DNA from: Flavobacteriaceae bacterium
GTDB taxonomy: Bacteria; Bacteroidota; Bacteroidia; Flavobacteriales; Flavobacteriaceae
Assembly (NCBI GenBank): GCA_030590765.1
Contig: JAUVCP010000217.1
Coordinates: forward strand, 1-5,054
DNA length: 5,054 bases
Direction: 5' to 3'
Part shown: piece after piece, positions 1 to 5,054 of the stretch
Layout of the letters: the number at the start of each line of letters is the position of its first letter
Position numbering within the stretch: position 1 is the stretch's first letter
Made by a program: the position numbers and the translations under genes
Notes under the pieces: model-generated
The model's database searches: none
Told to the model about the DNA's origin: nothing
The model's input: only the letters and a program-made list of their open reading frames with translations

Positions 1-219
1 AGAGAAATTCATAATCCAACTATCGAACCAAAACTACAACAAAGCAAAGAAGAGTACAAAAACAGTCCTGCGCCAACAATCAACCATTTTTATGAAAAAT
101 TACTACTCTTAAAAGATCAAATGAATACAAAAATGGGGATACAACTTGCAATAGAAAGGCACAAATATATGGAGCAATATTTAGATCAGTTTTATAAGGA
201 GTGGGAAGGTATTAAATAA
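1..219 (+). CDS. HD-domain phosphohydrolase (YpgQ/YedJ type), C-terminal part
   Basis: Open from the first base in frame 1 to a TAA at 217-219, giving 72 residues of a gene whose start lies left of the window. The tail contains TINHFYEKLLLLKDQMNT (residues about 28-45), then LAIERHKYMEQYL and QFYKEW. I recognise this pattern as the conserved C-terminal helical region of the roughly 200-230-residue HD hydrolases related to Bacillus YpgQ and Escherichia YedJ. Members of that family are cytosolic, metal-dependent phosphohydrolases; YpgQ is described as acting on nucleoside triphosphates. The HD metal-binding motif itself is outside the window, so the assignment rests on the C-terminal signature only and the substrate is not determined. 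The gene converges on the olsF-like gene, and the two stop codons abut with no spacer. Confidence 0.8.
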   Translation, partial: REIHNPTIEPKLQQSKEEYKNSPAPTINHFYEKLLLLKDQMNTKMGIQLAIERHKYMEQYLDQFYKEWEGIK

Positions 220-225
220 TTATTT
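214..225. repeat. 12-bp perfect palindrome at the convergent stop codons
   Basis: AAATAATTATTT is its own reverse complement and is centred exactly between 219 and 220. It arises because both converging genes end in a lysine codon AAA followed by TAA. It contains no G or C and has no flanking GC stem, so it is unlikely to be a working intrinsic terminator. It is recorded because it occupies the place where a bidirectional terminator would be expected. Confidence 0.5.
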
Positions 226-2025
226 CTCGTGATTACTAGAGTGTTTTCGTTCCAGTTCTGCCTGAAATTCTTCCATAACAGGTTTTACTGTACTTTCAGG
301 AAGATCAGCTATTCGTAAATACATTAATCCATCAACTGCATTATTAAACTTCGGATCGACATTAAATGCCACTAATTTTGCATTCTGCTTAACATATTTC
401 TTCAACAATACTGGTAAACGCAAATTACCGGGCTCAATCTCATCAATAATCTTATCAAATTTGATCACATCAGCCTTAGCTGCATCAAAAACAAAATCTT
501 TATCCACATCTTTCAAAACTACCTTATATTCTTTTTTGGGATGGACGTACTGAGCTATAAACGGATCGTAATAATGTGATTTCATAAATTCAATCATCAA
601 TGATTTTGAGAAATTTGAAAATTTATTGCTGATACTCACACCTCCCATCAAAAATTTATGTTCTGGATACCTCAGTGTTACATGAATAATTCCTTTCCAT
701 AATAAAAATAATGGCATTGGTTTTTGCTGATAATCCTTAATTATAAAAGCTCTTCCTATTTCAATGGTCTTTTGCATCATATTGTTCAGTTCAGGTTCAA
801 TTCTAAAAAGCTCATGAATATAAAAACCTTTCAATCCATATTTTTTAAAAATTTCACTTCCCAACCCCATTCGGTATGCTCCCACCAGCTTTTTGTTTAT
901 CTCATCCCACAAAAAAAGATGCTTATAAAACTTATCATATTTATCAAGATCAATGGATTTATTGGTTCCTTCCCCAACTTCTCGAAAAGCAACTTCTCTT
1001 AATCTGCCTATTTCCTGTAAAATGTATTTGATATGCTTACTATCTGCCAAATAAATAGTATAATTCTTACTACTAAACAGTATGGAACCACCTTTATTCA
1101 AAACACCAATCTCTTTTTCAATAAGTTCAGGTGCTATAGAAGAAATTATTTTTTCAGGAACTTTTTGATTCTTGAAACTTACATTGACTAGTTTTCTTTT
1201 TTCTTTTTCAAAGGAATTTGCCAGCATATAGGTTTTCTTACGCAAATAATCGTGAAAATCATCAATTGAACTGAATGTGTTTTGTTCTTTAACAGTTATA
1301 GGTTTACCAATTCTCACTTTGATAACCTTGTGTTTTTGACCTAAAAACTCTGAAGGCAATTTAAGCGTTCTAAGTCTATCATTGATGGATGACAATAAAT
1401 AAAACAGTTTGCTATTTTTTGCATGAAAATAAATCGGAATTATAGGAACATTTGCTTTTTTAATAATTTTTATAGCTCCTTCTTCCCATGGTTTATCCAC
1501 AACCAGTTTTCCGTCTTTATAAGTTGAAACTTCTCCAGCAGGAAAAATTCCTAAAGAATTTTCATTTTTAAGATGCAACAATGCATTCTTAATTCCTGTC
1601 AAACTCGATTTTATATCTTTTCTGTCTTCAAAAGGATTTACAGGCATTACATATTTTTGCAAAGGCTCAATTCTATGTAATAAAAAGTTGGCAATGATCT
1701 TATAATCAGGTCTCTTTTCTACCATTAACTTTAACAACAAAATACCATCTATACCCCCAAGAGGGTGATTTGAAATAGTAATAAAAGCTCCTTTTTTGGG
1801 TATTCTGTTTAAATCTTCTTTTGGTATTTCAAAATCAATTTCTATCTCATTTAAAATCGCATCTAAAAAAACGATATCTTTTTTGTCCTTATGCTTATCG
1901 TAAATTTCATTCAAACGAGAAATACGTAGTGTTTTCAACACCATCCATCCAAAAACATCACCAAAAAACCCCAATTTTTCAAGGTGCATTACTTTTGATA
2001 TTTCTTTTGATGTTACTAATCCCAT
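220..2025 (-). CDS. olsF: OlsF-like bifunctional aminolipid acyltransferase (PlsC-like + OlsB-like GNAT)
   Basis: A 601-residue protein with two acyltransferase modules. The N-terminal half (about 75-270) is PlsC/LPLAT-like: NHPLGGIDG at 86-94 (His87, Asp93), PVNPFEDRKD at 128-137, FPAGEVS at 161-167 and VPIIPIYFHAKNS at 193-205. The C-terminal half (about 320-575) resembles the OlsB acyl-ACP-dependent N-acyltransferase: RLREVAFREVGEG at 341-353, FDxxxxHLFLWD-like spacing at 366-374, VGAYR at 381-385, EIGRAFI at 422-428, and LRLPVLLKKYVKQ at 535-547 followed by VDPKFNNAVDGL. This is the architecture of OlsF from Serratia and Flavobacterium. There the GNAT-like half makes the lyso-aminolipid by amide bond formation, and the PlsC-like half adds the ester-linked acyl chain, giving ornithine lipid. 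It is expected to act at the inner face of the cytoplasmic membrane; no clear transmembrane helix is visible. The head-group amino acid (ornithine, glycine or lysine) cannot be read from sequence. The start is the first ATG, 1 nt after the aspartokinase stop, and MGLVTSKEI matches the usual start of flavobacterial homologues. It is the last gene of a three-gene operon. Confidence 0.85.
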   Translation of the reverse strand: MGLVTSKEISKVMHLEKLGFFGDVFGWMVLKTLRISRLNEIYDKHKDKKDIVFLDAILNEIEIDFEIPKEDLNRIPKKGAFITISNHPLGGIDGILLLKLMVEKRPDYKIIANFLLHRIEPLQKYVMPVNPFEDRKDIKSSLTGIKNALLHLKNENSLGIFPAGEVSTYKDGKLVVDKPWEEGAIKIIKKANVPIIPIYFHAKNSKLFYLLSSINDRLRTLKLPSEFLGQKHKVIKVRIGKPITVKEQNTFSSIDDFHDYLRKKTYMLANSFEKEKRKLVNVSFKNQKVPEKIISSIAPELIEKEIGVLNKGGSILFSSKNYTIYLADSKHIKYILQEIGRLREVAFREVGEGTNKSIDLDKYDKFYKHLFLWDEINKKLVGAYRMGLGSEIFKKYGLKGFYIHELFRIEPELNNMMQKTIEIGRAFIIKDYQQKPMPLFLLWKGIIHVTLRYPEHKFLMGGVSISNKFSNFSKSLMIEFMKSHYYDPFIAQYVHPKKEYKVVLKDVDKDFVFDAAKADVIKFDKIIDEIEPGNLRLPVLLKKYVKQNAKLVAFNVDPKFNNAVDGLMYLRIADLPESTVKPVMEEFQAELERKHSSNHEK

Positions 2026-2026
2026 A

Positions 2027-3289
2027 TTAATTTTGAACTACGATCTGTGCGGTTTCCCTGCTTAATTGTTTGATAAAAACTTTCTTTCCTTTTTCGATTT
2101 TTTTTATTGTTTCATCTGTAAAATGCCTAATCGTATAAAGTGTCAAGTTTTTATTATACAAAACTTTATACCTGTCATTAAGATCTTTAACCAAGTCGTT
2201 AAAGTTATTAAAAATATCTTCAACACACACTGTAAAGCTAATTGCTGAATTCTGAATCAAATTTACCTTCAGACTGTATTGATGCAAATAATCAAATATT
2301 TCACTAATATCATCTTCCATAATAAAATGAAAATCTTTATCGGAAATAGAAATTAATATCTGATCTTTCTTTAGAATAAAACAAGGTATTTTAGGCTCTA
2401 TATCAACTCCATTTACAACCAAAGTTCCTTTTTCTAAAGGATTTACAAATGATTTTACCCTTAACGGAATTTTTTTCTTTTGTAGAGGTTGTAAGGTCTT
2501 TGGATGGATAACCGATGCTCCAAAAAACGCCAGTTCAACTGCTTCTTTATATGATATTTGATGAAGTAAAACCGTATTTTTAAATTCTCTGGGATCACCA
2601 TTTAAAACTCCTGCAACATCTTTAAAAACAGTAACATCCTCTGCTTCCAAACAATAGGCAATTATAGCCGCAGAATAATCTGAACCTTCTCTGCCAAGTG
2701 TGGTGGTTTTACCGTAATTATCACCCGCAATAAACCCCTGGGTAATTGTTAAGGCTGAGCTTTTAATTTTTCTTTTTAACAAACGAGAAGTTAATTTCCA
2801 GTCTACATTGGCTTGCCGGAAATGATCATCCGTTTTGATACATTTTCGAATATCCAACCATTTATTTTTTATGCCATTTTCCGATAAATAGGCACTACAG
2901 ATCTTTGTCGAAAGCAATTCAGCATAACTAACTATTTGATCATAAACATAGTCATAATCGGAAGAATTATTGTCAAATAAAAAACCGTTCAAATCATCAA
3001 AAAGATCTTCTACTTTTTCAAAAATAGGATGGTCACCATTATCAAAAAGGGTTTTGATCATATTTAAATGAAACCCTTCTATTTCTTTATATTGAATAGC
3101 CTCCTCTATTCCTTCTTTATCGTTTAGTAAATGTGCTGCAACCAAACGTTCAAATGCATTGGTCATTTTTCCCATTGCTGAGATTACCAAAACCGTATCG
3201 TTATAACCAATGGTTTGTAATACCTTTTTAAGATTTCGAACACCAGATGCATCCTTTACAGATGTTCCTCCAAACTTATAAACTTTCAT
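2027..3289 (-). CDS. lysC: Aspartokinase (monofunctional)
   Basis: A 420-residue cytosolic enzyme that phosphorylates L-aspartate with ATP to 4-aspartyl phosphate, the entry step to lysine, diaminopimelate, threonine, methionine and isoleucine. The amino-acid kinase domain covers about 1-285: KFGGTSV at 5-11, SYAELLS at 121-127 (Glu124 in the substrate region), GFIAGD at 185-190, TTTLGREGSDYSA at 195-207, VFKDVAGV at 221-228 with DP at 232-233, and GASVIHPKTLQP at 257-268. The rest (about 300-420) is a short ACT region including ISISDKDFHFIMED at 313-326 and NLIQNSAISFTVCVED at 343-358. No homoserine dehydrogenase domain is attached. The symbol lysC is a family name; a second aspartokinase elsewhere in the genome is possible and the feedback inhibitor is not known. 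Its ATG overlaps the TGA of the upstream acetyltransferase gene as ATGA (3286-3289), and its TAA lies 1 nt before the olsF-like start, so translational coupling on both sides is likely. Confidence 0.93.
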   Translation of the reverse strand: MKVYKFGGTSVKDASGVRNLKKVLQTIGYNDTVLVISAMGKMTNAFERLVAAHLLNDKEGIEEAIQYKEIEGFHLNMIKTLFDNGDHPIFEKVEDLFDDLNGFLFDNNSSDYDYVYDQIVSYAELLSTKICSAYLSENGIKNKWLDIRKCIKTDDHFRQANVDWKLTSRLLKRKIKSSALTITQGFIAGDNYGKTTTLGREGSDYSAAIIAYCLEAEDVTVFKDVAGVLNGDPREFKNTVLLHQISYKEAVELAFFGASVIHPKTLQPLQKKKIPLRVKSFVNPLEKGTLVVNGVDIEPKIPCFILKKDQILISISDKDFHFIMEDDISEIFDYLHQYSLKVNLIQNSAISFTVCVEDIFNNFNDLVKDLNDRYKVLYNKNLTLYTIRHFTDETIKKIEKGKKVFIKQLSRETAQIVVQN

Positions 3290-3774
3290 TTTGTATTGTA
3301 ATTATTCACAAAACTTTTCAGAGCCTTTTCGTTTATTTGAGCCACCCTCCAATCATCAAAAACTACTGCACCTGTACTTATATAATAATCAATTGCAACT
3401 TTATTCCAATCCAAAACTTCCCATGCAACTCTTTTAAAATCAAAATCATAGGCGTATTTTAAAACCTTTGTATAAAGAGCATTCCCTATACCTTTCCCAC
3501 GATGTTTTTTCTGAACAATCAGATCTTCTAAATGCAATGCTTTACCCTTCCAGGTTGAATACCTTGGATAGAAAAGAGCCATACCAATTATTTCTTCATT
3601 TAACTCTGCAACAAAAACCTGAAACTTTGGTTTCTCTCCAAAACCATCCTCTAATAAAGTTTCTTTTGTTATCTCAACTGCCTCTGGTTCTTTTTCAAAT
3701 AAAGCCAGTTCTTTTATCAGTTTTAATACCGAACCCATATCGGTTCTTTTCGCATTTCGCAATTTTAAGTTCAT
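3286..3774 (-). CDS. GNAT N-acetyltransferase, SSAT/thialysine-acetyltransferase-like
   Basis: A 162-residue single-domain GNAT. It has the acetyl-CoA pyrophosphate loop RGKGIG at 92-97, preceded by LHLEDLIVQKKH (80-91). Further features match the spermidine/spermine N1-acetyltransferase (SSAT) and thialysine acetyltransferase branch: ELALFEKEPEAV at 22-33, FYPRYSTWKGK at 68-78, WEVLDWNKVAIDYY at 118-131 (Tyr130/Tyr131 in the place of the family's catalytic tyrosine) and DWR at 141-143. SSAT2-type members acetylate polyamines or lysine analogues on a side-chain amine. The bacterial substrate here is unknown, and many such genes are annotated only as GNAT. The length is normal. The start ATG (3772-3774) is supported by the domain beginning at once with LRNAKRTDM. 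It is the first gene of the operon with aspartokinase and the OlsF-like enzyme, and its stop overlaps the aspartokinase start by 4 nt. Confidence 0.85.
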   Translation of the reverse strand: MNLKLRNAKRTDMGSVLKLIKELALFEKEPEAVEITKETLLEDGFGEKPKFQVFVAELNEEIIGMALFYPRYSTWKGKALHLEDLIVQKKHRGKGIGNALYTKVLKYAYDFDFKRVAWEVLDWNKVAIDYYISTGAVVFDDWRVAQINEKALKSFVNNYNTK

Positions 3775-3803
3775 ATATTCGTTATATTTAGATCAAAAAT
3801 AAT

Positions 3804-3811
3804 GATATTTG
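3804..3811 (+). promoter_or_regulatory. Weak candidate -7 element for fbp
   Basis: GATATTTG differs from TAnnTTTG at one position (G for the first T) and lies 37 bp before the fbp ATG. I see no TTG at the expected upstream distance (about 3780-3786 reads TTCG-like sequence), so this is only the best available match in the 74-bp region and not a strong call. If it is used, the leader would be about 30 nt. The DNA just before the ATG is AT-rich with no Shine-Dalgarno motif. Confidence 0.25.
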
Positions 3812-3823
3812 TAATGTAATTAC
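3811..3823. repeat. Small dyad in the divergent promoter region (GTAAT-N3-ATTAC)
   Basis: GTAAT at 3811-3815 and its exact reverse complement ATTAC at 3819-3823 are separated by 3 nt. The dyad lies between the -33 and -7 elements of the candidate minus-strand promoter and just downstream of the weak fbp element, so a protein bound here could affect both directions. Five-bp arms are short and may be chance in AT-rich DNA. Confidence 0.3.
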
Positions 3824-3840
3824 TCAAACTAACTCAAATT
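3821..3840. repeat. Tandem 10-bp direct repeat, TACTCAAACT / AACTCAAATT
   Basis: Two adjacent 10-bp units match at 8 of 10 positions and share ACTCAAA at 3822-3828 and 3832-3838. The period is close to one helical turn. The left copy contains the TTTG (minus strand) proposed as the -33 element of the operon promoter; the right copy carries a second TTTG and lies 9-18 bp before the fbp ATG. This could be a repeated binding site on one DNA face, or a duplicated promoter box. Confidence 0.35.
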
Positions 3841-3848
3841 AATATAAA

Positions 3849-4868
3849 ATGACCAATCATATTACTTTAGGGGAGTATATTATTGAAAATCAAAATGATT
3901 TTCAATATTCTTCCGGTGAACTTTCCAGTTTGCTAAGCTCTATCAAACTTGCAGCAAAAGTTGTTAATCATGAAGTGAACAAGGCAGGACTAGTTGATAT
4001 TTTAGGAAATGCAGGAAACACAAATGTACAAGGTGAAGATCAGCAAAAGCTAGATATTTATGCCAATGATGTTTTTATGAAAACTCTGATTGATCGGGAT
4101 ATTGTTTGTGGCGTTGCAAGTGAAGAGGAAGATGATTTTGTAATTATTGGTGGCAAAAAACAAACACATGATCATAAATACATTGTATTAATGGACCCGC
4201 TGGATGGCTCTTCCAATATTGATGTAAATGTATCTGTTGGTACTATTTTCTCAATATACAGAAGAATTTCACCTTTAGGAACTCCGGTAACACAAGAAGA
4301 TTTTTTACAAGCAGGTAATATGCAGGTTGCTGCCGGATATGTGGTTTACGGAACTTCAACCATGCTTGTTTATACCACAGGTAACGGTGTAAATGGTTTT
4401 ACTTTAAATCCAGCTTTAGGTGTATTTTACCTTTCACATCCAAATATGATATTCCCAAAAGACGGTAAAATTTATTCTATCAATGAAGGTTACTATATTC
4501 ATTTTCCACAAGGTGTAAAAGATTATTTAAAATACTGTCAGGAAGAAGAAGGTAACCGTCCATATACATCTCGTTATATTGGTTCACTAGTATCTGATTT
4601 CCATAGAAATATGATCAAAGGAGGCATTTACTTGTATCCTACAAGTTCCAAAGCTCCTCAAGGAAAATTGAGACTTTTATATGAGTGTAATCCTATTGCT
4701 TTTTTGGCAGAACAGGCAGATGGATGGGCAAGTGATGGCTATAAACGAATACTCGAAATAAAACCAACCGAACTACATCAACGAGTTCCAATCTTTGTTG
4801 GCAGTAAAAATATGGTTGAAAAAGCAGAAGAATTTATGGCTAATTACCCGGAAGATGCTAAGTATTAG
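3849..4868 (+). CDS. fbp: Fructose-1,6-bisphosphatase, class I
   Basis: A 339-residue cytosolic enzyme that hydrolyses fructose 1,6-bisphosphate to fructose 6-phosphate in gluconeogenesis; the length is typical for class I. The signature [10 protein letters not shown] is at 116-125. Metal ligands expected from the family are visible: Glu92/Glu93 in SEEED (91-95), Asp116, Asp119 and Glu279 in LLYECNP (276-282). Substrate-binding elements include Asn212, [13 protein letters not shown] at 242-254, YLYP at 261-264 and KLR at 273-275. Residues matching the mammalian AMP site also appear: SSGEL at 21-25, Lys110-Tyr111 and Arg138. Allosteric inhibition by AMP is therefore plausible (inference). The N-terminus, [10 protein letters not shown], begins as expected for the family, which supports the ATG at 3849. 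The gene is divergent from the GNAT operon across 74 bp, and its TAG overlaps the 3' end of the converging glutamate-synthase-like gene by 4 bp. Confidence 0.97.
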   Translation: MTNHITLGEYIIENQNDFQYSSGELSSLLSSIKLAAKVVNHEVNKAGLVDILGNAGNTNVQGEDQQKLDIYANDVFMKTLIDRDIVCGVASEEEDDFVIIGGKKQTHDHKYIVLMDPLDGSSNIDVNVSVGTIFSIYRRISPLGTPVTQEDFLQAGNMQVAAGYVVYGTSTMLVYTTGNGVNGFTLNPALGVFYLSHPNMIFPKDGKIYSINEGYYIHFPQGVKDYLKYCQEEEGNRPYTSRYIGSLVSDFHRNMIKGGIYLYPTSSKAPQGKLRLLYECNPIAFLAEQADGWASDGYKRILEIKPTELHQRVPIFVGSKNMVEKAEEFMANYPEDAKY

Positions 4869-5054
4869 TTACTAAGTTTCCTGTTTTTAACCAATAAACT
4901 TCCTTTTTTAATAGCTGGATAAATCTCATTGTATTTTGCCACACTGTGCATTCCTACTCTTCTGTTTACATGTTTGCGCTCAATTTCTTCATGATTTTTT
5001 AGTCCGGCAGCTGCTATCATTTCCATAAAACTATGGATCGTTTCTTCATGGTAA
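4865..5054 (-). CDS. FMN-binding glutamate synthase family protein, C-terminal part
   Basis: On the minus strand a frame is open from the right edge (first full codon 5051-5053) to a TAA at 4865-4867, giving 62 residues; the start lies beyond the window. The tail reads [20 protein letters not shown], then [13 protein letters not shown] and [15 protein letters not shown] recognise this as the C-terminal end of the glutamate synthase large-subunit-like FMN proteins, where an HxxTxxSFxELxAAAG motif is followed by RxHIxRRV and YxExYP. These stand-alone proteins of about 500 residues carry the FMN/GltB-like TIM barrel. Their electron donor and exact substrate are often unclear, so a true GOGAT role is not established. 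The catalytic core and FMN site are outside the window. The gene converges on fbp and overlaps it by 4 bp. Confidence 0.75.
   Translation of the reverse strand, partial: YHEETIHSFMEMIAAAGLKNHEEIERKHVNRRVGMHSVAKYNEIYPAIKKGSLLVKNRKLSN

Larger units (their letters stand above)
3794..3828 (-). promoter_or_regulatory. Candidate Bacteroidota promoter for the GNAT-lysC-olsF operon
   Basis: Read on the minus strand, TATTTTTG (plus positions 3794-3801) is an exact match to the -7 consensus TAnnTTTG. A TTTG at 3825-3828 lies 23 bp upstream. This fits the TTG-N17-23-TAnnTTTG arrangement described for Flavobacterium and related to the Bacteroides -33/-7 promoter. The predicted transcript would start near 3788-3790, giving a leader of about 15 nt before the GNAT ATG. 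No Shine-Dalgarno sequence is seen, which is usual in this phylum. The spacing is at the long end of the range and the background is AT-rich, so a chance match is possible. Confidence 0.55.

Noticed and set aside
724..1002. Plus-strand open frame of 92 codons inside the olsF-like gene.
   Set aside because: It is antisense to a well-supported coding sequence, has a low-complexity F/I/N/S-rich product and no recognisable motif. The same applies to the open frames at 1821-2030, 2066-2248, 3247-3462 and 3468-3791.
220..2025. Reading the 601-residue protein as a hemolysin, a label sometimes attached to relatives of this family.
   Set aside because: The order of PlsC-like and OlsB-like motifs matches a lipid acyltransferase, and no toxin or pore-forming features are visible.
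4874..4909. Possible intrinsic terminator for fbp: AAGTTT (4874-4879) and AAACTT (4896-4901), then a run of six T at 4904-4909.
   Set aside because: The stem is only 6 bp with one G-C pair and a 16-nt loop, and it lies inside the coding sequence of the opposing gene. It is too weak to call.
4870..5054. Other minus-strand frames at the right edge.
   Set aside because: The other two frames contain in-frame stops; only the frame ending at 4865 is open to the edge and gives a family-like C-terminus.
1..5054. Search for a novel defence, mobile or RNA-based system.
   Set aside because: Apart from the 74-bp promoter region the window is filled by six recognisable metabolic genes. No array-like repeats, transposase, integrase, toxin-antitoxin pair or structured RNA was seen.

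Overview
The window is an AT-rich, gene-dense chromosomal segment that looks like the genome of a member of Bacteroidota, most likely a flavobacterium or close relative. Three things point there: a bifunctional OlsF-type aminolipid acyltransferase, a TAnnTTTG-type promoter element upstream of the minus-strand operon, and start codons without Shine-Dalgarno sequences. The proteins also read like the flavobacterial branch of their families. I see no mobile elements, CRISPR arrays, phage genes, tRNAs or rRNAs.

Layout. Positions 1-219 (+) are the last 72 codons of an HD-domain phosphohydrolase of the YpgQ/YedJ type. Positions 220-3774 (-) hold a tightly packed three-gene operon, transcribed right to left. 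Its genes are an SSAT-like GNAT acetyltransferase (3286-3774), a monofunctional aspartokinase (2027-3289) and an OlsF-like two-domain acyltransferase (220-2025). The first pair overlap by ATGA and the second pair are 1 nt apart. A 74-bp divergent intergenic region (3775-3848) follows. It carries a plausible Bacteroidota promoter for the operon, a small dyad and a 10-bp-period direct repeat. Positions 3849-4868 (+) encode class I fructose-1,6-bisphosphatase, complete. Positions 4865-5054 (-) are the last 62 codons of an FMN-binding glutamate synthase family protein that runs off the right edge.

How the genes relate. All are core metabolism: nucleotide or phosphate hydrolysis, entry into the aspartate amino-acid family, amino-acid-containing membrane lipids, gluconeogenesis and a glutamate-synthase-like flavoprotein. 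The most interesting point is the tight coupling of an aspartokinase to a bifunctional aminolipid synthase. This suggests, but does not prove, co-regulation of amino-acid supply with aminolipid synthesis. Both convergent gene pairs meet with no intergenic DNA: the stops abut at 219/220 and overlap by 4 bp at 4865-4868. Their transcripts must therefore overlap. I found no strong evidence for a wholly new system here.
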